DNA of 64,000 nucleotides from Liolophura sinensis (taxonomy: Eukaryota > Mollusca > Polyplacophora > Chitonida > Chitonidae), in assembly GCF_032854445.1 (NCBI RefSeq), contig NC_088301.1:14194281-14258280 (forward strand), read 5' to 3'. The notes beneath the pieces were generated by a model. That model did no database searches. It was not told where the DNA came from and saw only the letters and a program-made list of their open reading frames with translations. This document shows positions 11,168 to 26,100 of the stretch, in pieces. A program made the position numbers and the translations under genes. How positions within the stretch are numbered: the stretch's first letter is position 1; each line of letters opens with the position of its first letter.

Positions 11168-14100
11168 GTAGGTAACACACCTAACCTTCCATGTACTTCA
11201 GGGAATATCTGTTGGCTGTCTCTATTTTCTCAACGATGACACAGGGCTTGAAGTTAACGCCTTCCCGATAGTCCGCCTGCCCTGAAAAGTTGAAACATAC
11301 TTGAGAAAGGCTCAAAGCCACTGACTAACTAACTGCTGTCCGGTTTCACTAAAACGTTTGTAAATGCATTTTGCAGTAAAAGACTGGTAAAATATGATCT
11401 AATGTTAAGAATATTATGTAATATTTACCAATCAAAAACGTTTGTTGTTGCTGTTAATCGAAGTTTTCATCTCGAGCTGAAATGAAATACATATACTAGA
11501 TAGGGGAGACTACTCTGAAAAGTTTTGTGTTGTTAAGCTTGTGGGTGAAAGGTTTTCAGTTGTTACCTGCAACACCACTGTAGGCAGAATAAATGCTACT
11601 TAAGGGCCAAGACTGGAAAGCCACATAAGAAATAAAACCACATAATAAATGATTAAAAAGCCATAAAGCCACATATAAAATAATTATGCTCAGTCCACAG
11701 AAGAAGAACTGCAGCGGAAAAGCATGTTAAAATATCAGTAATTACTATAAATAAATTACGTGTAGATATCTTAAATAATCAAGCTTTTTCACACCGCCAT
11801 TCATTTCAGTGAATTTCAAACCTGTGTACTTTTGGGGCAGGTGTTTGATATGTTTGGGCAGGTAACATCGTATCAATGCATTACTGGGACAGGTGTTGAT
11901 TAATGATCGAGTCCTGTAACATATCTTTGTGCTATAATTTTGCTTCTTTTAATTGGCTGTTATTTTTATCTCTGTGATAAATGTTAATTTTTAAGTACTG
12001 TGGTTTTATCACATATGTATCATTTTTTTTTTAATGAAGCATTTCTGCTGAAAAAAGACAAAATAAATAGCCAGTATGAAGAGGGGGAAAAAATTGATAT
12101 GATAGAATGTAACTAAATTGGATCTCACACAAAACGAGTTTCATCTTGCGAGCCAGAGAGAGTCTTTTGCTTGCATGTACGACCAGTGGACATAGATTGT
12201 TTGACCCTACCCAAAAGAGTAAAAACGACCGTTGGCTGCGGACTGAGACCAAGGGCAAGCGTTCTCACACCATACAAGTATATATTTCGCAATATGCTCC
12301 CAAAAGACTCGCTTTGGTTGAAACTGGCTATTTGTGAAACTCGCTTAAATCTTGTACACCTCTGAAATGGACCCTTGTTGCAATGTGATATCTAATGTTT
12401 TTTTATTTGCAGTTCATGAGGAAGAAGAAGTGGCTTCTAAACAGGAACAACTAACAGAAGATGTCTCACATGATGGAGATGTTCAGTTGGAGGAGCATGG
12501 TATGAACATTTTGTAGATCATCTGGTATTCAGTCCATTGAATCAGAAACTTAGTATTAACGAGTTCAGTGTTTAGTTCTTTCTAGAAGCTTCTATTAAAT
12601 TCTTTAGGGAAAGACTTAATTTAACCACCTTATCCAGACACAGATCAGCTTTTCCCAGGTGAACTTTAACAACTTTGGAAATAACAAGTCTTAACCATGC
12701 AATCACAGAAGGGAACACAATGGAATTTGCATGGGGCATGTCAGTGTTCCCATGTTAGCTGGTATCAGAAATATATCTTTTAAAGTAGGGGCGACCCAAG
12801 TCACATACATGTAACAGAGGCAGTCACCTGTGGTCACTAGTTGACATCTGTGAAACTGATTGGATTGGCCACTGGAAGCAGACAGCAAATAGAGACTGTT
12901 TCCCTTCAACATTGCTTTTTACAAATATTCTGTTTTTCAAAACTGCCCTATGTTAGGAGCATTTTTACCTCGTATTAGAATGAACACAAAAATTAATGTC
13001 ACTTAACTTTAATGATTTCTTTCGATAAATTAAGACTAAAAGAATGTCCATGTTTTGGTCATTGGGATAAAAAGTGCTGAGTATAATAAATCTTAAGGAC
13101 TGGTGTGTTGAAACAGTCATTATATTCTATTGAACAGGTCACAGGAAGATGAGGTTTATCCTATCATACTTTTAAAAATATCAGCTCAAAACAAACAAAA
13201 TTTTTTCGGTCTCATGTAATAGATTTGATACCACAGGATCACAATTTGGAAATCCTCAACAGGCCCCACTAGTAAGTATCGTAAGCTGGACATGAGGGAA
13301 GAACACATATATGACTCCATGTGCTAATTATCACAGTGGGCCATTGCTGGTTCAGACATTTTGTTCACTGCTACCTTCAAGCCCTTTGGCAGTGAGGTTA
13401 GTTTGGATGTGACTAAGTAAGGAGGTTTGTCACCTATCTGGCCAGGGTTGCTGGTTTACTCGAGCACTCTAGTATCCTCCAGGCACTCTGGTTTCCTCCA
13501 CCCATAAACCTGATTTCTGTTATATGAGTGAAAAATTGAGTACATCATTAAACTTAATCACATAAAGTAACGATAACGAAAGATAACAAATAACCCTGCC
13601 TTCTGTTTTCAGACACCCTTGGCCCTCTTCCTGCCAACTGGCCTCGGGTGCCAGCCTTGCAGCGTAGGAGGAGCTGTGAGTTGTCTAACATCATGTACCC
13701 ATGTGTGAACAAGGCCGTTTCTCACCTGGAACTGGTACAGAGCATCATAGAGGAGTGGTTCAGGAGAGGAGAGGAGGACAGTGCCAGTAGACAGTCCTCA
13801 CGCATGTCCTCCAGGCAAACTTCCTGCTCCGGAGGTAGTTAGGGCCAAGCAGACTTAGTAGCTCATTTCCTATTATCCTTTTTTTTTTCCAAGAGCATGG
13901 CGTTAAGAACTTGGTTGCTTGTTTCATATCATATGTTGCTTTTTTTCAGGAGGACACATTGGACGTCTTACTTTTGAAATGACGTGAAATTACCTCTAAA
14001 GTTTCACACAGGGCTTCCATTTTTGGTATTAAGGTTCATATTGGAATGGAGTACTTTATTTTTAAAATAGGTTGGATCAAGTCACATTTCTCGTTTCTAA

Positions 14101-17100
14101 AGCAACCAACTGAAAATAGCAAGTCATTACTTGTGTTCTGAGTTTTGCACATGCTATGGGACTGTGCATGTCTCACTCACTTCTTGTTCACACTTACATC
14201 TGTTGTCATGTTCTTTGGGATTTTTAATGTTGGCAGGGAGCCCTAGCCGTCAAACATTGAAGTTTGGAACGGATGAGTCCACTGTTGAGGAATTTGCCGC
14301 GAGTAGAAGAAAATCTCAAACATTAAGCGCAAGTTCACGATCATCAGGTGACTCTGATAGCAAAACCGATCTGTCAATTCTAGGCATTGGCGGAAAGGTG
14401 GAAAAAGGTATGTACTGTCCTTGTACAAAGGTTGTGATTGATTAAAAAAACAGCTGGGTGATTGTGTGTAAATGCAAAATAATAATAATAATGTGTGTAA
14501 TAGCAAAAGTCCATTACCTAGAAATATGCAACTTCCCTTCAGCTTGACTCCACTGCACAGTACACACGTTACGTCATCTGTAGAAGCTCGTGTTACCTGG
14601 TGGAGAAATATGCCAACCTCTTGGCTTGAAATTGTCAACTGAATCGTGGAAAATCTAATTGTAAACAGCTGCTAAAAGAACTGGCCACAGCTTGAAACTG
14701 AAACTCTGTAACCAAAAAACTAGGATTTTGCTGATTATTGCTGCTATGCAGCTAATAACCCATTACTATTGTTATATTTCCAAGCACCTATAAAACAAAA
14801 GTTTCTGTTGTCATAATTTGTTAAAGTGTGTCTCAACACAACCATGTTTGGAACCCATCATGCATCAGCCGTTAGCTTAGCAATAGAGAGAAAAAAAAAT
14901 ACATGGCTACGCAGATATGTCACATAATGTGTTAGAGATCAAAGAAAATTGTAAAGTGTCGCGCAGACAGCCTATAGGGAAGTTACATACTTCTAGGTAA
15001 TGGACTTCTGCTAACCATAATAGAAAATAGTCACTATGATAAAAGGGCAACATTTTTGACCCTGCTGAAAGCTTGTCACTGAACCAGGCCTTCTTTTAAC
15101 CATTGTTTTAAATATGAGGCTGTGTACATCTTGTTTTGGTGAGTATCTATTGAACATTCTTATGCTATTTTTTTTGTTAGAGATGAAACAACTTAATGAA
15201 ATGGAAACAATTTGCCATTTCTCTTCAGCAGATGAATCAGTGGAAGAGAAAAGTGCAGGAGATGTCATACATGAGGCAGAGGCTGATGTCCCTTATCTAG
15301 GGGCAGAAGACGTAATAGAAGAGGTCATGACCCTTCTGGCGCGGCTCGATAACGATCGTCAGCTCACCGAGGAGAAACTGAAAAACGAGAAGAGCAAAGT
15401 ACAAAACCTGGAGGACAGGATGGAGGCTCTAGGCATGAAGAGGCTAGTGGATTTACCTGAACTTGTGCAGCAGGGTGAGTAAGGTTACATGGGCCTTTTT
15501 ATGTACATGCAGTGGTACTGAACCAGGGATTTTCGTCAGTACCTCAGTTTGTTCCTCCATCTGTTATTTTGTCACAGAGCAGTGTTCTGGATTCTTTTTC
15601 AAGATGGCTGACCTTATTGAATTGAAACTTAGTACACGTTTAGGCAAAGGTTAAGTTTTGGGCAGTTCACTCCATATTCAACAAAATTATGGCCATTCCG
15701 TTTTTCTGTTGTGCCACACCAATTTAAATTAATTGTTGTTTTACAGACAAAAATCTTTTTCCATTGCTGGAAAAGGAGGGCATAAAAACTTGAAAAATTA
15801 TCCAATTCTGTGAGAAATTTGGATTGTATTGGAAAGGTTTGAAATACAGGAAGATCATAAAAATATCAAGATCAGACAAAATAAGACAGTGGATTTTCAG
15901 TTTTATTTGTTATTCTATTTTTGGATTTTTTTAGTGTTTTTTTTTCTTGCCAGTAAAGCACAGAATGAAATTAGTGTTACCTTATGAACTTGGTACTGTT
16001 ATGATGGCTCAAACCAGTAGGTTGACATGTATTGCTTTCACAAGACCTCCAGACGGCCTCTTATTATGTGCTCTACTTCTGTACAGTGTTGAGCGATATC
16101 TCTTGATTGCTGTACACAGAGCACGAGGCCTGCATCCTGGATGTGAATGAGCTACAGTGGCATGTGGCCTACAGTTCCCGCAGTGAAGACAGGATTAGGA
16201 ACAAAACCAACATTGCTGAGGTGCTGAATAAGAGGCTAAAGGAGGACATTGCTTTCGTTGACAAGCACATGTGAGTTTTTTTCTTTCAGTGGAATTTTAG
16301 TTTTACATATATTTAGAAAGTTGCATGTGTAGTTTCTTTTCCATTACATTAACTTGTAACTTGTCCCTGTATTATTCTGTATATGACATGTTTTCTAAAT
16401 TGATACTTTAAATATATTTTCTTTTTACCAGTCCTCTTGTGCAGGAAAAGCTGGAACTGGAATTATCGGCTATGGAAAAAATAAGATTAGCGCAGCTTGA
16501 GGTAAAGAAGGTCTCTTGTAATGCATAGGTATTTAATGTACAATCTAATTTAATGTATATGTACTTGTATGTGATTGTATATCTGTTATAGTGTGTGAAT
16601 GAATGGATCTTGCTGACATGTTACCCTGATCATGTGCGCTCTTTATAGTTCTGGGACTGATTCCTCAAAGCAATTTCTGACTTAAGTCAAAATTTGAAAC
16701 CTTCCTATAATGCTTAGTTTTTGGTACTGGAAGATGAGGTGTAAGCACTTTTGCCTTAAGATTACAATGAATTTACAAACAAAATTTTAACTTCTAGAGT
16801 GCAAAAATTTTCCTAAAATCATTTTTCAAAAAGATAGAGCTTTGCAGAATCGGCCTGAAATGCTCATACTAAATCATAAGAATATACGTGTAAATATATT
16901 TTTTTTCATGGTATTTTTTTAGCTGTTAGGTAATGTAACAGGAATGTACTGCATATATGTGGTTGTGTATCATTGGATTATAGTTAAACGAGGTACCTTT
17001 CTCGCACATTGGCGACTTGGGCCCAGGCTTAATTGACCCTAGTTTTCTTGATATATATTAGTAATACCTTTCCAGTATTACAAATGATCACCACTAAAGC

Positions 17101-20100
17101 AGGAATGAATTGCAGACTGCACACCTATTGAAAGATTACATTAGGAAGGAAAGGATCTGTATTGATGCATGTTTTTTTAAAATGTTAACTTCTTTGTATT
17201 TATAGACAAATAAAGAACTGGAACTGACACTGACACGACAAGCCAAAACAGAATCCAAATCAAGGGAGGCAAACCAGAAGGCTGAGTCAGAGAGGGCCTT
17301 GATCAGAAAAGAGCTAGGCGCTGTTAGAAACGAGTTAAGCGCCATCAGGTGGGTCCACTCATTTCATGTGGTATTGTGAACTCGGAGAATTTCATCTACT
17401 ATGAATTATCTGCCGTTTGCAGTTTTTGAGTTGTTTTGGCCTCATATCATTTTTATCACTTTCTCGTCGTTATCATTGTTTTCTGGTAGATTTGATGCTA
17501 ACGAATGCTAAAGAAATGCATGTGGCATGAAGTAAGCTACAAACTAATCTTTGGTTTCATGTGTACCTGATTATATTCCACCAATTGACTTGCATTGCTG
17601 GCAGTTGCTCTGTGCTGTCTAACGTTCATTAGGACTACTTGTCTTCTACAAGTATGGTGTACATACAGTGTATCTATACACATAGGAAAGTTTATCAGTA
17701 ACTTGCCAAAGGTCAGTGGTTTACCCCTAACTGAACAACTCATCATATAAGTGAATAGCTCTTGAGAATGGAAATTAAACAACAATCATTAAAATATTTC
17801 AGCAATGAACTGGCTGACGCTGAGAGAGCTTTTAACACATACACCCACCAGGCTAATGATATTACTCAACACCTGAAGCAAAACCAACAAGAGAAGTCAG
17901 TGCTTGAAGTCAGAAATGAAAATGCCAAATATGCAGAGGAGATGCAAGCTGCCAAGGTAAAACTGAGTGATCTTGTTTTTTATTTTTCTTGTGTTGATGA
18001 TGTTTAAAGTTTAAAATTTGTGGATTTGGCATATTGAATTTCTCAAAAAGTGCATTTGGAGAAAGGGTGCTTCACTTATTATGTAGTAAATATATACATG
18101 TAGCAATAGCTGTTTACGTCTGACCGCCTGTCTAGCTCAGATTTGTGCGGAGCATATCTCGGCAATTTTTAGGATTCTCGGACCCACACAAAGTGTGCAA
18201 AATGACATGAAGTTGTGCACTGTCAGGCTATTTTTTCACATTTTCATTGGAGCTGTCTGCACTTGTGCATATTTTCTGGTTAATTGATTACGAAATTTGT
18301 GCTGGACATATTTTGACTATTATATGGGTCATGCGTATAACTCTGGTATCATATGGCATATGTTTCTTACAGTTAAGGCCACTGATATGTCCCGAATGTT
18401 GTACCATACTCCCATAGAGCTGATATATGGGGGGGAAAAAAATAACAGCAAAAGCTGGCTCTCTGTCACTGTATTTTTTCCTAATGTTTGGTAAGCCAAA
18501 AAAGGCTGTAATATGATAACGGTAAAGTCTACACTTGAGTTTTTCAACAAAACTTTTTAAGTTGCCCAATAAGGTGGATGAATCAATCAGAATAAAGCAA
18601 AATGTGTCACTTCACAAACATCACAAATGCTAAACTTTGGTAATACAGTGATTGTTCTGCTTTTTGTTTTTTTTACATGACTGGTATTCAGTGCAATGAG
18701 TGTCATTGTAAAAAGTAAATGTGAATAATTTTTTGAGATTGAATTTATTGAAATTGTGTTTGTGTAGGTGAGGGAATTGGACACGTTGATCACAGAGGCG
18801 GAGTTTGAACACCGACGTCTGACAAATGAGAACCAGCAGCTCCAGCAAGACCTAGACTTACGGGTAGGTTCTTCAGAGGCCTATGATTTGTTACACAGTA
18901 ATACTCACTCACAGGATATGGAAATATATAGGATCAGTAACCATCTTGTTGGGCCAGGCGTCACAGATTTAGCCATATATCCCAAGAATGCTGATGAAGG
19001 GAGATAACCTAGTCAGCAGATGCATTTGACATGGGTGGCAGCATTCAGGAATATACAGGTCATACACATGACTTGATGTTCATTGAAGACTGCAGGATTT
19101 TGTTCGATGTTGGATACGGCATTCCAGCAACAGAGAGCTGGAATATCTCTATCAAATACGACCCTGTGCTTAAAGGAAATGGAATGAGGAGTTTTTTGGC
19201 CAAAAATTCTGTTTTTTTTTTAATCAATGAGCCAGATGTAAGATCTTTATGATTACAATTCATCCATGCACGATGCGACACAATCTGGATGACTACCTTA
19301 CCTTTCAAGTAATTTTCAGCTCCTCAGATATATACTGTAAACTATATTGGTACTTATTAATGCGCATGTTAGATGACATTATGAATAAGTAGATACATCA
19401 AGTGCAGAATGTGGGAAGCAACCTATGGATGGTTGTGGATTTCCCCCTGGCTCTGCCCCTTTTTCTCCCACCATAATGCTGGCCGCCATTGTATAAGTGA
19501 AACTTTCTTTAGTATGGCGTGAAACACCAGTCAAATACATAAAATGAGTAAACGTAGAATGCGGAAAACATTACATTTCACGAATCCTTTAATTTAATCA
19601 GAACATCCTGGAAAGTACTGGTTAGAGACATCAGGGAAATTAGGTGATTAGGGAAATGATAAGATTGGTGAGTTAAAGAGATTAAGAGGTGAGGGAAGAG
19701 TAGTGCTGCAGCCATGCTGGTGATGTGGGGAAGTGACACTAGAGATGTGCAATTGACATTAGACAAGTTCTGCTCATGTTCAGGAATTGTGTCTTGCAGA
19801 AAGCTGACAATGCCCGTCAGATTAGCGAAATGCACATCAAGAAGAAGAAGAAAGAAAAGAACTTGAGAAGAATGACAATCAAGAACAAGGAGGTAGATAT
19901 GGAAATCCAGGATGCTGAAGATAAAATAGCAAAGTGGTGAGTTGTTCTCAAACTTCTTACCAGTTCAAAATCTTCAGGTAATTTTGTTTTGAACCCCAGT
20001 TAGTTTAGCTTTTCAAATTATAAACTTTCGGATTTTACCGAGAACCTACATGGTGATCATTGAATGACTCTCATTGACAAGATGTACTATTTCAGTTTTA

Positions 20101-23100
20101 TATGTACATATATATCAGTTGCCTTGAAGACAGATATGCTTTTCTTTCAAAATATTTTACAATAGTGCTTAAATAGATTCTGAAAGAAAAAAATTAATTG
20201 TTTTTATCTCATTATATCCAGTAATTTGGTGCACATACTGTATTTCAACTTAAAGGATACATGAAAAAGTACTGTGAAACAAAGAGTATGATTTGAAGGA
20301 GCATGAAAAAAGACTCGATGCCAAAAAAGTACTGAAACAAATTCATTTTTGAGTCATATTTTATGGTTATTACCATCTCCCCTATTTCATGCACATTTTC
20401 TGTCCGTGGTCAGAAATATTCAGAAATAATGTCATTGATGAACTTACTGGGATGTGGAGCTTAGCGCCCCCAATTCGGGTTCTTCCCCCAACAAGGTTCT
20501 TCAGACAACTATCACTGTTGACGTCACCACAGCAAGCTACTTAATTCATGAACAGGGTTGTACTTTAAAGCCATTTTTATGCTCCAAGAGAAAGCCAGTA
20601 AACTTTTTGTAGTTTGTATGTTAGGCCACATCATACTATTTTTTAAGGAATAAAACACGCGTGTTTCATTTTTCATGTAAATTTTGTATTTTTAGAAGCA
20701 CTTACTGGCCTTTAAATAATACTTTTGATGTCAGTTCAAAAGTTTTTCTGTTCAGAAATTATTCAAGGTTCCCAAAAATTGATCACATAAGGTCCATGAA
20801 TCAGTCAGAATTAAGCAAAATGTGTCACTTGAAATATACTAAACCTTAGGTGAACTACAATAACACATAATTCATAGTGTATTGATGCAAATACAGCATA
20901 ATGTTCTTGTGTACAACAGCTATTGCTCCTGCAGCGAAATCAAAAATATTTTCAGTGAAAAACAAAGGAAGTCTGATGAGAGGAACATTGCGCGACTGAA
21001 GAAGGATATGGTCAGGACTGAGCAGCAGATGGAGGTCATTATTGAGGACCACCAGAGAGTTTTCACCATAAACACAGCCTTAAGGGAGCAGCTTGCCGGG
21101 GAGGAAGAGAAGGCTGTAAAACTGGAGGAAAGTCTCAAGGTAAGTGTGCTAAGTTAACACAGCCTTAAGGTAGCAGCTTGCCTGGGAGCTGTAAAACTGT
21201 AGGAAAGTCTCAAGGTAAGTGTGTTAAGTTAACACAGCTTTAAGGGAGCATCTTGCCGGGAAGGAAGATAAGGCTGTAAAACTGGAGGAAAGTCTCAAGG
21301 TAAGTGTGCTAAGTTAACACAGCCTTAAGGGAGCAGCTTGCCGGGGAGGAAGAGAAGGCTGTAAAACTGGAGGAAAGTCTCAAGGTAAGTGTGTTATGTT
21401 AACACAGGCTTAAGGGAGCATCTTGCCGGGAAGGAAGATAAGGCTGTAAAACTGGAGGAAAGTCTCAAGGTAAGTGTGCTAAGTTAACACAGCCTTAAGG
21501 GAGCAGCTTGCCGGGGAGGAAGAGAAGGCTGTAAAACTGGAGGAAAGTCTCAAGGTAAGTGTGTTATGTTAACACAGGCTTAAGGGAGCATCTTGCTGGG
21601 AAGGAAGATAAGGCTGTAAAACTGGAGGAAAGTCTCAAGGTAAGTGTGCTAAGTTAACACAGCCTCAAGGTAGTAGCTTGCCTGGGAGGAAGAAAAGGCT
21701 GTAAAACTGTAGGAACGTCATTGCCCGTAGTGAACAAATAATAGTACACAAAAGACAGCGTGGCTTGGGAAATCACTTGAGTGAAGGGGCCTCTATTTTT
21801 GCCTTGCATGTTGACTCAGACTGACCACTCAAAGCATACGCCACACCTTGACTGGCAAAAGTGTATACATGCACATCGCTGACCAGTTGACACCTGCCGA
21901 CTTTCTATATTGTCTACAGTTATATGGGTGAGAACCATCAACCGCCCACGGTGCGCTATTCAACTTGTCTGATCAGATTCACCTACAGCTCCTGACCCTG
22001 TTTTGTCAACTTTCCCTCAGAATCTGGTCAAAATGGTCAACGAATTAGGGTAGGTCAGCCACATACACAGCCAGACCCTAGTGTAAGGAAGACAAGACTG
22101 TCGATTTGAAGAGAAATCCCAAAGTATTTTAGGCACATTCTAAAGCAACAAACCTTGGCTTGATGTGGATGTCTCTCCATAAATGTTTGAAGATGTTTAG
22201 AAATGTTTAGAAGAAACATTAAATGTCATAAAAGTATCAGATGCAGTATTTGCTGGAAGTAACATCTACTTTCAGCAAACCATGGACACACTGAGGCGTC
22301 AGGTGAAGGATGAGGTACATACAAGAACTGTTCTCCAGGCTCGCATTTCCTCGGATACGTCAGATGTGAGCAAGTCCTCAGCAGAAACCCTTGAGAAGAA
22401 AGAGAAGGTAAATCATCCAGCAGTAGCAAATTTGCATTGGTAAAATGAAGTGCTGTTATTTATTTATTTATTTGATTGGTGTTTTACGCCGTACTCAAGA
22501 ATATTTCACTTATACGACGGCGGGCAGCATTATGGTGGGTGGAAACCGGGCACAGCCCAGGGGAAACCCACAACCATCCGCAGGTTGTTGGCAGACCTTT
22601 CCACTTACGGCCAGAGAGGAAGCCAGCATGAGCTGGACTTGAACTCATAGCGAAGTGCTGTTATTGACCATGGGTGTATTAACCCAATGGGCAATATATG
22701 ACTTTCTTAGTCTTAAAAACTAACGAGGAACATGGCCTGCCCAAAATGAAGGTGTTGTCTTTTGTTCTCCTCTGCAATATGTGGCTGTTTCTCTACAGTT
22801 GTGCTCTTAAAGCAGCGGAGTACTGTAATTCTTCAAGTTTTTCACATGTTTGCAAGGTGTTTATTCAAGCTTATTCTGAAGGCATTATTCTATGCAGACT
22901 GATAAAATTATATATTTGGCAAAGCCCTGAAACTGACAAATCCAACCAGTGTAGTTTTGTCTCCAAAACCTTATTATAAATGTGCTGAGGAATTAGGATA
23001 CTTCACTTGCACAAACAGAGAGTGTTGTACTTGTCTACATCTGGGGAAGCCCCCTTCATTCAGAAACGCCCAGAAGTACAAATCCTAAGACTTGGATGAT

Positions 23101-26100
23101 AGTAGAAATTGACTTTTAGACCTCCTTGCTTAAAAAAAAAACTCTTTTGGTACATGACTGCTTATTGGGTCCTGCGTGGAAATCTTCTAAAAGTCATTTG
23201 TCACATTGCCTGACAAAGTGACTTCCATTCCCTCATTTGCTATTCCCAAGTTATAGGTAGTAAATTTCACATTGTGATTTTCAATGTCACCTATATGTAA
23301 TGTTTGCGCATATATTTTCTGCTCTGAAGTTGCCGAGATTGAAATTTTTGTGATCCATGTTCTGTCCATGATCAGTAATTTTTCACCTACTTGAGGGCTG
23401 TCAGGTTTTATGGGTGGAGGAAACCAGAGTATTAAGAGTAAACCACAGTGTTAAGAGTAAACCACAACCCTTCTGCCTTAAATCCACAGCTGACATAGCA
23501 AGAGCAGAATTTGAACCAGTGACAATACAAGCCAATGCTTTCACCAACTGAGCCAAGGACCTTGCATCCTTTAGGGTGGAGCTTTTCGCTGCAGTCTTCT
23601 GAAATGAATCTGTGTACGCATATATATGCATTTGGTTTTATGTGATATTTAACAATTCATAGCTCGCCTGTACATAGTAGGCCTGCGAGTGTAGCTTATG
23701 TCATACCCTGAATTTTGGCGTCAGTATGCAATGACTGGGAAAACAATGTTAAACAAAATGTTAAGTGTAGTATCTTAAAAATTACTGCGGCAGTATGTTG
23801 GAAGGTTTCTCAGCAACCTGCGGATGGTTGTGGATTTCCCCTGGGCTCTGCCCGGTTTCCACCCACCATAATGCTGCCCGCCGTCGTATAAGTGAAATAT
23901 TCTTGAGTATGGCGTAAAACACCAATCAAATAAATAAATAAATAAATAAAAACGACTGCATATATTGAGCTCAGGTTTTGCACACATGTGGAGCTCAGTT
24001 ACAAGAACAGGATGTTCTGTTGTTTGTTCTATTGTTGATTCTCTGTGTGCCTATTAAATAGCATAAATTACAAAATTCATGTATTGTGTATTAGAATCAG
24101 TGCAAAAGTTAGGGATGGTATCTCAAGTACTGCATGTATTGAGCTGAAGTTATGCATATGTGAGGTGGATGTTCAATCGTTCAAGCTCTGTGTGCATAAT
24201 AATTACTGTAAATTACAAAATTCAAGACTGAGTGTATTGGAACCATTGTCATCCTGTGTGCATGCGTATTAATTACTTCAGTACTTTACATATTGAGCTG
24301 AAGTTTTGCATTCATGTGTCTCTTACAGTTGAGCTTTTTGGTAGCCTTTGCTATTAAATCTAAGTTCATTCAAATGATGAGGAGTCATTGTGTGTGTGCA
24401 CATACAGTGTTCTGTGTTTTGTGGCAGGGCCCGTTCATGCCGCCAAAGTGCTGCTGCCTGTGAAGTATCATGCGAAAGACACCAAACATGACACCCCCCA
24501 CCCAGTCACACTACACTGACACAGGACTCACCAGTCCCGTTTCCTTCCTCTAACTTTACAGCACTGAACACCAAGCAAGGCAGCCACAAGAACCATATTT
24601 ATGAAGTCATTAGTATGACCTGGCTTTGATTCCAGGTCTCTTGACTTTGAGGCATACATTCTATTCATATTCTATTCATATGGGAAATGAATATGTCTAG
24701 GCTTGTGCATTAGTGTGTTCTTTTAGCCAGTTTTTATACCTGAACAATGTCAGTTGTTACAATACGCCAAGATATAATCAGTGTAGCTTTGTGTTGTGAT
24801 ATAAAAATTTTTGATGTCTTTTTTCAGGTATCTGTGGTAGCCAATGATGTGACAGTAGCTGTATCACAGGTGGAAGACAAAGTCACACGACTTCGATCAG
24901 CCCAGGAGTCAAAGTTAAAGGTACCACTACATTCACATTTTGTTTTATTTTATATGAACCCTCATGGAAGTGAATACTGTGACAAATGAATTAATATTAA
25001 GTGATATCTTATTTCATGGACATTTTCTTGATTATGTGATTGTGTTTTTTGGTGAGTTTACATAAAGGAGCATTTTTGAAGTTCCACATGAATTATTGAA
25101 TGTTAGGATTTTCTTATTATATGCTTAAATTATTGTCATAGTATTTGGTCTCTTTTTTTGTGCTTTTGTAGAAAATAGAAGAATTAAAACGACAAATTGA
25201 AGAAACCGTAGAGAAGGAGAAAAATACTGAGAAAGAAATAGAAGAGCAGCTAAAGATATGTGAACCACACCATAGACATCTGAAGGTAACGTCATTGATC
25301 ATGGTGGCATGTAAAGGTGCATGGCTTTAATGCCTTGGTTAATTTTTCAGCAAAATCTTCCTAATCCTGACAGCTAGGCTATGACCTATAAGTGAGGAGC
25401 CCTCGAAAACAAAATCTTCAGCAGTTTCCGTAAAATTCTCTTGATGTGATGTGACAGTATTCCTTATGTAGCGATGAATCAGATAGATGTAACATTGAGT
25501 AAGGCAGTTATGCTGGAATGACGTCATGCGCATTTGAGAGTATGACATCATGTGTTAGTATACATCAGCAGTGGGTGATACCAAGTGTTGTTGCATGATG
25601 TCACAAGAGGAAACTTCTTGTTTCCATGTCATCCTCCGAAATTAACGCCAGCAGTTTTAATACAATGCAATTTTTGTACAGTTTAGGAAATCAATTCACA
25701 CTATCTTGATCCTCATCATTTAACCTTGTTTTTGGGACATAAAGATCTTCATACTGTAGTAGCTCTTTAACATATAAAGGTATATACAAAAAGCAGCTTT
25801 TTCAGCTTTCTTGTTATGGGGTAAAAATGTTGTCAAACTGCAGTTTTCCTAAGGTCAAAGTGATCTGTTCAAAAATTAAGTACCTGCAATGATGATGTCA
25901 ATTGTGATAACTGGTAAAACAATTCTGTGGGGAGAAGCACCCACATTGGGGCTCTGAGTTTGTTCCACTAAACTGATGAGATCATTGTTCACGTCATTTT
26001 TGTAAATTTTCGACCATTGACAGAAGACATGCATGAAATAGAGGGGTAATTTAGGGATGAAAAATATGCCTCAACAATGAACATTTGAAATAAAAAAAAT

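Noticed and set aside
14243-14638. 131-residue minus-strand open frame
   Set aside because: Shadow of CCDC178 exon 4 and its flanking introns on the other strand.
15181-15228. Longer start of CCDC178 exon 5
   Set aside because: In frame and possible, but the polypyrimidine-rich acceptor at 15227-15228 looks stronger; kept only as an alternative.
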